Under the pieces are notes generated by a model. It was not told the origin of the DNA. It did no database searches and saw only the letters and a list, made by a program, of their open reading frames with translations. A program made the translations under genes and the position numbers. From contig NZ_FNIE01000009.1 of the NCBI RefSeq assembly GCF_900103985.1, forward strand, positions 310,001 through 374,000: a DNA stretch of 64,000 bases. The letters run 5' to 3'. Positions within the stretch are counted from its first letter, which is position 1; each line of letters starts with the position of its first letter. The DNA is from Actinacidiphila guanduensis (lineage in GTDB: Bacteria; Actinomycetota; Actinomycetes; Streptomycetales; Streptomycetaceae). Below, piece after piece: positions 58,618 through 64,000 of the stretch.

Positions 58618-58693
58618 GGTAAACGGAGAATGACGAGAAGGTGATATGGCTTCCGTACGGCCGACCGTGCGAAGTAGCGGCATTCTGTTTACC
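58618..58693. promoter_or_regulatory. Imperfect inverted repeat in the divergent glycopolymer promoter region
   Basis: GGTAAACGGAGAATG (58618-58632) and CATTCTGTTTACC (58681-58693) are reverse complements except for a two-base bulge and one mismatch, 48 bp apart in an unusually AT-rich stretch between the GT2 and DUF6716 genes. It may bind a common regulator. Confidence 0.45.
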
Positions 58694-58735
58694 TTCCGTT
58701 GGCTTTCGATTAGCCCATTCCACCCACCCGCTTCC

Positions 58736-58741
58736 TACTGT
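58736..58741 (+). promoter_or_regulatory. -10 element of the DUF6716 gene
   Basis: TACTGT ends 7 bases before GTG 58749, indicating a leaderless GTG-initiated mRNA. The -35 is unclear. Confidence 0.4.
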
Positions 58742-58748
58742 GCTCGAC

Positions 58749-60047
58749 GTGCCAGAACGTACGTCAGGACCCCTGCGGGTCACGGTGATCGCCGATTCGG
58801 ACACCCGGTGGAAGTGGGGTGCGCTGACCGCGCGCCGGATCGACCCCGAGGCCCGGCTCGACGCCCGCCTGCTGCGCGGCCGGGCCACCCCGACCCCGCG
58901 GCAGCTGGCCGAACTCGGCATCCCCGCGGACTCGATGTCCGAGCACACCGCCGCCGAACTGCTCGCCGAGATCAGCTCGAAGACCTGCGACGTGCTCGTC
59001 GTCTCCTGCGTGGGCGGCACCGTCCAGGCCCTGCTGCACGGCTTCGACCGCGCCTGGCGCGAGGACGACCGCCGTCCCGTGGTCGTCACCGGCTACGTCG
59101 GCGTGGTCTACGAGAAGCTCGCCGACGGCCTGCTGCTGCGGGCCGGCGCCGACGTGGTGCTCGCCAACAGCGCCGACGACGCCCGGCGGTTCCGCGCGGT
59201 CTACGAGGGCGTCGGCCACCCGACCGGCTCCATCGTGGAGACCGCGCTGCCCTTCCTCGACGGCGAACGCTACCGGCCCGACGACAGCCGCCCGTTCACC
59301 GTCACCTTCGCCGTGCAGCCCTCCGTCCCCGAGGGCCGCGCCGACCGGCTGCACCTGCTGCGCCGCCTGGTCGGGCACGCCCGCCGCCACTCCGACCGGC
59401 AGGTGCTGGTCAAGCTGCGCAGCAAGCCCGGCGAGCACACCACGCACATCGAGGAGAACCCGTACCAGAAGCTGGTCAGCTCCCTCGACCCGCCGGAGAA
59501 CGTCTCCCTGGTCTACGGCGCCATGGGCGAGGTCCTGGACCGCACCGACCTGCTGGTGACGGTGAGTTCGACCGCCGCCATGGAGGCGCTGCATCGCGGC
59601 GTGCCCACCGCGATCCTCACCGACCTCGGCATCCGCGAGGCGCTCGGCAACCACCACTTCATCGGCTCGGGCTGCCTGGCCTCCTGGGACGAACTCGACG
59701 ACGGCGTGCTGCCCAAGGCCGACCCGGACTGGACGGCCGCGCACGGCGTGGCCACCGGCGACCCCTACGCCGACCTGCGGGCCCGGGTGAACGGCCTGCT
59801 CGCCGCCGGCCGGCTGCCCCGGCTGTCCCCTTACTACACACTGCGCACCGCGCCCGGCTACCTGCCCGGCGTGCTCGCCCGGCACGGCCTGGACCCCGAG
59901 GGCCTGCCCGCCGCCCGGCTCGCCCCGCGCGAGACCGGCCCGATGCGCCGCGCCGCCCGCGACCTGCTGCGCAACTCCGCCCGCACCGCCTACCGGCAGG
60001 GCGTCCAGCGCGTCGCCCCCGCCATCCGCCGCTGGGGCCAGCTGTGA
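58749..60047 (+). CDS. DUF6716 putative glycosyltransferase
   Basis: A 432-residue protein: PLRVTVIADSDTRWKWGALTAR at the N-terminus, GYVGVVYEKLADGLLLRAGADVVLANSADDARRF in the first Rossmann-like half, and LVTVSSTAAMEALHRGVPTAILTDLG in the second, resembling the nucleotide-sugar side of a GT-B fold. It belongs to the DUF6716 group associated with sialic-acid-like loci. Start: GTG at 58749 (PERTSGPLRV), correctly spaced from a -10; GTG 58740 overlaps that -10. It is the first gene of the plus-strand arm; 76 bp separate it from the next gene. Confidence 0.85.
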   Translation: MPERTSGPLRVTVIADSDTRWKWGALTARRIDPEARLDARLLRGRATPTPRQLAELGIPADSMSEHTAAELLAEISSKTCDVLVVSCVGGTVQALLHGFDRAWREDDRRPVVVTGYVGVVYEKLADGLLLRAGADVVLANSADDARRFRAVYEGVGHPTGSIVETALPFLDGERYRPDDSRPFTVTFAVQPSVPEGRADRLHLLRRLVGHARRHSDRQVLVKLRSKPGEHTTHIEENPYQKLVSSLDPPENVSLVYGAMGEVLDRTDLLVTVSSTAAMEALHRGVPTAILTDLGIREALGNHHFIGSGCLASWDELDDGVLPKADPDWTAAHGVATGDPYADLRARVNGLLAAGRLPRLSPYYTLRTAPGYLPGVLARHGLDPEGLPAARLAPRETGPMRRAARDLLRNSARTAYRQGVQRVAPAIRRWGQL

Positions 60048-60123
60048 CGCCGGCCGGGACGCCGGCCACGGCACGGCCACCAGCACACCCGCACCGTCGA
60101 GTACGTCGAGTAGGAGCCGTTCG

Positions 60124-61350
60124 ATGACCAGCCCTGACCCCCGGACGGGGGAGCCGGAGCAGCCGGCAGGCAACCGCACCGTGGTGGCGGTGATCCCCGC
60201 CCGGGGCGGCTCCAAGGGCGTACCCGGCAAGAACGTGGCGACCGTGGGCGGCGTGCCGCTGGTGGCCCGGGCCGTGCGCGCCTGCACCGGCACCCCGCGG
60301 GTGACGGCCACCGTGGTCTCCACCGACGAGCCGGCGATCGCCGAGGCCGCCCGCTCGGCCGGCGCCGAGGTCGTGCTGCGCCCGGCCGCGATAGCGGGCG
60401 ACACCGCGACCAGCGAGGCCGCGGTGCTGCACGCGCTCGACGCGTACGAGAGCTCCAGCGGCGCCACCGCCGACGTGGTGCTGCTGGTCCAGTGCACCAG
60501 CCCCTTCATCTCGGTGGAGGACATCGACGGCGTGGTCGCCGCGATCACCGAGGGCGGCGCCGACACCGCCCACACCGTCGCCTCCTTCCACGGCTTCGTC
60601 TGGCGCGAGGACACCGGCCCCACCGGCGCCTTCGGCGTCAACCACGACAAGTCCGGCCGCCCGCGCCGCCAGGACCGCCCGCAGGATCTGCTGGAGACCG
60701 GCGCCGCCTACGGCATGCGGGTGCCCGGCTTCCGCGCCGCCCGGCACCGCTTCTTCGGCCGCACCGCCCTGGTGCACACCGACCCCGCCCGGGTGCTGGA
60801 GATCGACGAGCCCGCCGACCTGGCCCGCGCCCGCGCGCTCGCCCCGCTGCTGGACCCGCACCCGGCCACCCCGTCCCGGGAGGACGTGGACGCGGTCGTC
60901 CTGGACTTCGACGGCACCCAGACCGACGACCGGGTGGCGATCGACGCCGACGGCAACGAGTCGGTGACCGTCCACCGCGGCGACGGCCTGGGCATCGCCG
61001 CCCTGCGCAAGGCCGGCGTGCCGGTGCTGATCCTGTCCACCGAGACCAACCCGGTCGTCGCCGCCCGGGCCCGCAAGCTCCAGGTCCCGGTGCTGCACGG
61101 CATCGACCGCAAGGACATCGCGCTCAAGCAGTGGTGCGAGGAGCAGGGCATCGCGCCCGAGCGGGTGCTCTACGCCGGCAACGACGTCAACGACCTGCCG
61201 TGCTTCGGCCTGGTCGGGTGGCCGGTCGCCGTCGCCGGCGCGCACGACGTCGTGCGCGCGGCCGCCCGCGCCGTCACCACCGCCGACGGCGGCTTCGGGG
61301 CGATCCGCGAGATCGCCGCCTGGCTGCTCGGCCCCACGCTGTCCCGCTGA
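60124..61350 (+). CDS. CMP-nonulosonate synthetase fused to HAD phosphatase (NeuA-KdsC-like)
   Basis: A 408-residue two-domain enzyme. Residues about 18-240 form a CMP-sugar synthetase with VVAVIPARGGSKGVPGKNV (CTP loop) and LLVQCTSPFISVEDID. Residues about 255-400 form a HAD phosphatase with VVLDFDGTQTDD (nucleophile Asp in DFDGT), a later LILSTETNPVVAARA and YAGNDVNDLPCFG (metal site). The fused phosphatase could remove the 9-phosphate from the NeuB-type product and the synthetase then activate it with CTP. Start ATG 60124 follows GTAGGAGCC. It lies 43 bp upstream of the NeuB-like gene. Confidence 0.92.
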   Translation: MTSPDPRTGEPEQPAGNRTVVAVIPARGGSKGVPGKNVATVGGVPLVARAVRACTGTPRVTATVVSTDEPAIAEAARSAGAEVVLRPAAIAGDTATSEAAVLHALDAYESSSGATADVVLLVQCTSPFISVEDIDGVVAAITEGGADTAHTVASFHGFVWREDTGPTGAFGVNHDKSGRPRRQDRPQDLLETGAAYGMRVPGFRAARHRFFGRTALVHTDPARVLEIDEPADLARARALAPLLDPHPATPSREDVDAVVLDFDGTQTDDRVAIDADGNESVTVHRGDGLGIAALRKAGVPVLILSTETNPVVAARARKLQVPVLHGIDRKDIALKQWCEEQGIAPERVLYAGNDVNDLPCFGLVGWPVAVAGAHDVVRAAARAVTTADGGFGAIREIAAWLLGPTLSR

Positions 61351-61393
61351 CCGCATCCCCCCTGTCCCGAAACCCGTAGTTAAGGAACACGCC

Positions 61394-62326
61394 GTGACCA
61401 CCACCCTCCCCGCCAACCTCCGTGCCGTCGGCTCGCGCCACATCGGCAACGGCCAGCCCGTGTACGTCACCGGCGAGATCGGTATCAACCACAACGGCGA
61501 CCTGGAGAACGCGTTCGCGCTGATCGACGCAGCCGTCGCCGCCGGCTGCGACGCCGTCAAGTTCCAGAAGCGCACGCCGGAGATCTGCACCCCGCGCGAC
61601 CAGTGGGAGATCGAGCGCGACACCCCCTGGGGCCGGATGACCTACATCGAGTACCGCCACCGCGTCGAGTTCGACGAGGAGGGCTACCGGGCGATCGACG
61701 AGTACTGCCGCAAGCGCGGGATCGACTGGTTCGCCTCCCCCTGGGACGTCCCCTCGGTGGAGTTCCTGGAGAAGTTCGACGTCCCGGCGCACAAGGTCGC
61801 CTCGGCCTGCCTCACCGACGACGAGCTGCTGCAGGCGCTGCGCGCCACCGGCCGCACCGTGATCCTGTCCACGGGCATGTCCACCCCGAAGCAGATCCGG
61901 CACGCGGTCGAGGTGCTCGGCAGCGACAACATCGTGCTCTGCCACGCCACTTCGACGTACCCGGCGAAGCACGAGGAGCTCAACCTGCGGATGATCAACA
62001 CCCTGCAGTCGGAGTTCCCGAACGTGCCGGTCGGCTACTCCGGCCACGAGGTCGGCCTGCAGACCACCCTGGCGGCCGTCGCGCTCGGCGCCGTCTTCGT
62101 CGAGCGCCACATCACCCTGGACCGCGCCATGTGGGGCTCGGACCAGGCGGCCTCCGTGGAGTCCCAGGGCCTGGAGCGCCTGGTCCGCGACATCCGCATC
62201 ATCGAGACCTCGCTGGGCGACGGCGTCAAGAAGGTCTACGAGGGCGAGCTGGGCCCGATGAAGAAGCTGCGCCGGGTGCCGGGCGTCATCGCCGAGGCCG
62301 AGGCCACGGCGTCCGCCGCCGGCTGA
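61394..62326 (+). CDS. NeuB-like nonulosonate synthase without SAF domain
   Basis: A 310-residue TIM-barrel synthase that condenses phosphoenolpyruvate with a hexose or hexosamine: VTGEIGINHNGDLENAF, CDAVKFQKRTPEICTP, ASPWDVPSVEFLEKFDVPAHKVASACLTDD, STGMSTPKQI, CHATSTYPAKHEELNLRMI, YSGHEVGLQ and ERHITLDRAMWGSDQAAS. Canonical NeuB proteins (about 345 residues) add a C-terminal SAF domain; this one ends shortly after the barrel. With no GlcNAc epimerase in view, mannose or its 6-phosphate, giving Kdn, is a plausible substrate. GTG at 61394 follows TTAAGGA. Confidence 0.92.
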   Translation: MTTTLPANLRAVGSRHIGNGQPVYVTGEIGINHNGDLENAFALIDAAVAAGCDAVKFQKRTPEICTPRDQWEIERDTPWGRMTYIEYRHRVEFDEEGYRAIDEYCRKRGIDWFASPWDVPSVEFLEKFDVPAHKVASACLTDDELLQALRATGRTVILSTGMSTPKQIRHAVEVLGSDNIVLCHATSTYPAKHEELNLRMINTLQSEFPNVPVGYSGHEVGLQTTLAAVALGAVFVERHITLDRAMWGSDQAASVESQGLERLVRDIRIIETSLGDGVKKVYEGELGPMKKLRRVPGVIAEAEATASAAG

Positions 62327-62396
62327 GCGAGGGCGGCTCCCCGCACCCCGGGACCACGGGCGCCCGCCCCCACCGGGCAGGCGCCCGTCCGACCCC

Positions 62397-62418
62397 CGGG
62401 GGCGCGGGGAACCGCGAC
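62397..62418. repeat. Streptomyces intergenic repeat copy (GGGGGCGCGGGGAACCGCGACC)
   Basis: One copy of the same motif family as at 30433-30620, in the opposite orientation, in the 186-bp gap between the NeuB-like gene and the next transferase gene. The remainder of the gap is GC-rich without a clear hairpin or promoter. Confidence 0.65.
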
Positions 62419-62512
62419 CAGCCGCCGACCCGCCCGCCGCACCCCGGTGGCCGCACGGCGCACCGGACGGGGCCGCCCCGCAGGGCCGCCCGCACCCAGG
62501 AAGGGAACCCGC

Positions 62513-63550
62513 ATGGCGAAGCCGCCGCAGGCCGTCGCGCTGGTGGAGTCACCCGTGCAGCTGCTCAACGTGCTGGAATGGGCGCACGCGCGCCCGCCCG
62601 CGGCCGAGCCGCTGACCATCGTGGTGCTCTCCCCGTCGGACCCGACCAGCCGCGGCCAGCTGCGCCGGATGGCCGAACTCGCCCGCGACGAGGGCGCCGT
62701 GGTGCGCTGGTACGAGGCGCGCGGCGCCCGCGGCGGGCTGCTGCGCACGGCGTTCGCGCTGGCCCCGACCCTGACCCGGGTGCGGCAGCTGGTGATCGGC
62801 GACCCGTTCTCCCGCCTGGTGCAGGTGCTGCTGCCGCTGTGCCGCGCCGCCAAGGACATCGTCGTCGTGGACGACGGCACCGCCACCATGGAGTTCACCG
62901 AGATCGTCGCCCGCGGCGGGCAGTTGGTGCGCTGGCACCGCAGCGGCCGGCGCCGCTCGCCGGCCGACCTGGCCTTCGGGCTCTTCTCGGTCGCGGCCCG
63001 CCGCCGGCTCACCCCGGGCGGGCGCCGCCGCATCGAGCTGTTCAGCGCGATGCCGGCCACCCTCCCCGAGGGCATGGAGCTGCGGGAGAACCGCTTCGCC
63101 TGGACCCGCGGCCGGTTCGGGCCACCGCGCACGCTCGCCGGCACCGACCTGATCGGCACCTCGCTGGTGGAGACCGGCGTGGTGGACCCCGAGCGCTACC
63201 TCACCGTGGTCCGCTCGCTCGCCGAACGGCACGGCGCCCGGCGGTACTTCGCACACCGCAGGGAGGCGCCGGAGAAGCTGCACCGGCTCGCCGCCGAGAC
63301 CGGCCTGGAGATCGTCCGGCCCGACCTGCCGCTCGAACTCGTCGCCCGCCGCGGGCCGATCGGCCGCTCGATCCTCTCCTTCCCCTCCACGGTCGTGCAC
63401 ACGCTGCCGCTCGCGCTCGCCGGCACCGGCGTCAGCATCGTCGTCTGCGACATCGACCAGGAGTGGCTCACCGCCGCGGCCTCGCCGCGCGCCCACACCT
63501 TCCTCACCGACATCACGCACTCGGCCCGCACCCTGCACGGCCTGACGTAA
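62513..63550 (+). CDS. Putative sialyltransferase-like (GT52-like) glycosyltransferase
   Basis: A 345-residue protein beginning AKPPQAVALVESPVQLLNVLEWAHA, similar in style to the LVxSPLQLxNxxE start of capsule or LOS sialyltransferases, and with AKDIVVVDDGTATMEF, where an Asp-Asp-Gly-Thr element recurs in that group. C-terminal FPSTVVHTLPLALAGTGVSIVVCDI is also GT-B-like. Start: ATG at 62513 with GGAAGGGA at normal spacing. Placement right after CMP-sugar genes supports a CMP-sugar transferase, but the assignment rests on short motifs and is tentative. Confidence 0.65.
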   Translation: MAKPPQAVALVESPVQLLNVLEWAHARPPAAEPLTIVVLSPSDPTSRGQLRRMAELARDEGAVVRWYEARGARGGLLRTAFALAPTLTRVRQLVIGDPFSRLVQVLLPLCRAAKDIVVVDDGTATMEFTEIVARGGQLVRWHRSGRRRSPADLAFGLFSVAARRRLTPGGRRRIELFSAMPATLPEGMELRENRFAWTRGRFGPPRTLAGTDLIGTSLVETGVVDPERYLTVVRSLAERHGARRYFAHRREAPEKLHRLAAETGLEIVRPDLPLELVARRGPIGRSILSFPSTVVHTLPLALAGTGVSIVVCDIDQEWLTAAASPRAHTFLTDITHSARTLHGLT

Positions 63551-63666
63551 CCGCAAGGCCCGCCAGGGCCGTTGACCGGGACCCCGGGGAACCCTGCACG
63601 AGGCGGTACCCCCTACGGCCACCCCCGCGTAACCTGGTGATCATCTTCGTAGGGTCGTATGCGGGG

Positions 63667-64000
63667 ATGGCGGAGGCTTTACAAGGGTCCGCGCGGATCG
63701 CCGTGGTGGCGATGGGTGCGCTGGACGGCGACTCCAGGGCGTTGCGGGTCGCGGCGGCCGGTCGTGCCGCGGGCTACCGGGTGACCCTGATCGGCCGGGA
63801 GCCGGCCACCACCGTGCCCGAAGGCGTGGACGTGCGGCTGGTCGCCGTGCCGTCCGTGCTCGGCGGGCACCGCGAACGCCGCCCGCGCCCCGGGCTGCGC
63901 TGGCCGCTGGCCTACCGCAGCGCCGAGACCTACCGGCGCCGGATCGCGCTCAGCCAGGCCCGCCGTTCGCTGCTGGCCACCCGCGCCGCCGAACTCGACA
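63667..64000 (+). CDS. Glycosyltransferase (GT4-like N-terminus), cut by window end
   Basis: The first 111 residues of an open frame: ARIAVVAMGALDGDSRALRVAAAGRAAGYRVTLIGRE is typical of the N-terminal GT-B half of group 1 glycosyltransferases. ATG at 63667 follows TAGGGT (63650-63655) by 11 bases, and the frame contains a rare TTA leucine codon at codon 5 (63679-63681). An internal start beyond it (for example GTG at 63706 or 63709) would exclude the TTA. The C-terminus lies outside. It probably acts in the same glycopolymer pathway. Confidence 0.7.
   Translation, partial: MAEALQGSARIAVVAMGALDGDSRALRVAAAGRAAGYRVTLIGREPATTVPEGVDVRLVAVPSVLGGHRERRPRPGLRWPLAYRSAETYRRRIALSQARRSLLATRAAELD

Overview
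The window is very GC-rich with the strong third-position bias of an actinomycete. Gene content and order (a B12-binding mutase subunit, sucCD, purNH, folD, mdh, trpS, a D,D-carboxypeptidase, sdhCDAB, a mutase catalytic subunit, then a sialic-acid-like cell-wall polymer locus) match what I recall of the conserved chromosomal core of Streptomyces, roughly the S. coelicolor SCO4800-SCO4882 stretch. That match is from memory, not a search. I see no prophage, plasmid, insertion sequence, CRISPR array, rRNA or tRNA gene. About 53 protein genes are called. The first (a lipase) and the last (a probable glycosyltransferase) are cut by the window edges.

1-10.5 kb: a truncated lipase, an orphan cobalamin-binding subunit, then a five-gene unit of two divergent arms: a SWIM zinc-finger protein and DUF5691 on the left, MoxR AAA+ ATPase, DUF5682 and a VWA protein on the right. 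Both arms start from one 56-bp region that carries two back-to-back copies of the actinobacterial RecA-independent (PafBC-type) DNA-damage promoter. This is the most striking signal in the window.

10.5-30.4 kb: central metabolism and housekeeping: sucCD, purN-purH, folD-DUF3017, mdh, trpS, rocD, with a membrane-anchored sigma-like protein, a DUF6350 membrane protein, an RDD protein, an HTH membrane protein and a MocR/AhpD-like pair around a perfect palindrome. Three DnaA-box-like 9-mers lie exactly 21 bp apart between trpS and rocD.

30.6-38.9 kb: envelope genes. DprE2 and DprE1 face a PAP2 phosphatase, a UbiA-type phosphoribosyltransferase and a GtrA protein, together resembling the mycobacterial decaprenyl-phospho-arabinose route. 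A YihY membrane protein, a D,D-carboxypeptidase, a SCO4848-type protein and a TetR regulator follow.

39.2-54.9 kb: an MMPL transporter with a C-terminal beta-sandwich tail, a two-component system, the sdhCDAB operon, a degenerate OHCU-decarboxylase homologue, an ECF sigma factor with a probable membrane anti-sigma partner, a mutase catalytic subunit with methylmalonyl-CoA-type residues, and a second TetR regulator.

54.9-64 kb: a divergent glycopolymer locus (acyltransferase, polysialyltransferase-like protein, GT2, DUF6716, CMP-sugar synthetase fused to a HAD phosphatase, NeuB-like synthase, a further transferase and a cut glycosyltransferase with an early TTA codon). It is probably for a Kdn/sialic-acid-like teichulosonic acid. 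sucCD, mdh, sdhCDAB and the mutase subunits place much of the TCA cycle and its propionyl-CoA entry in this one stretch.
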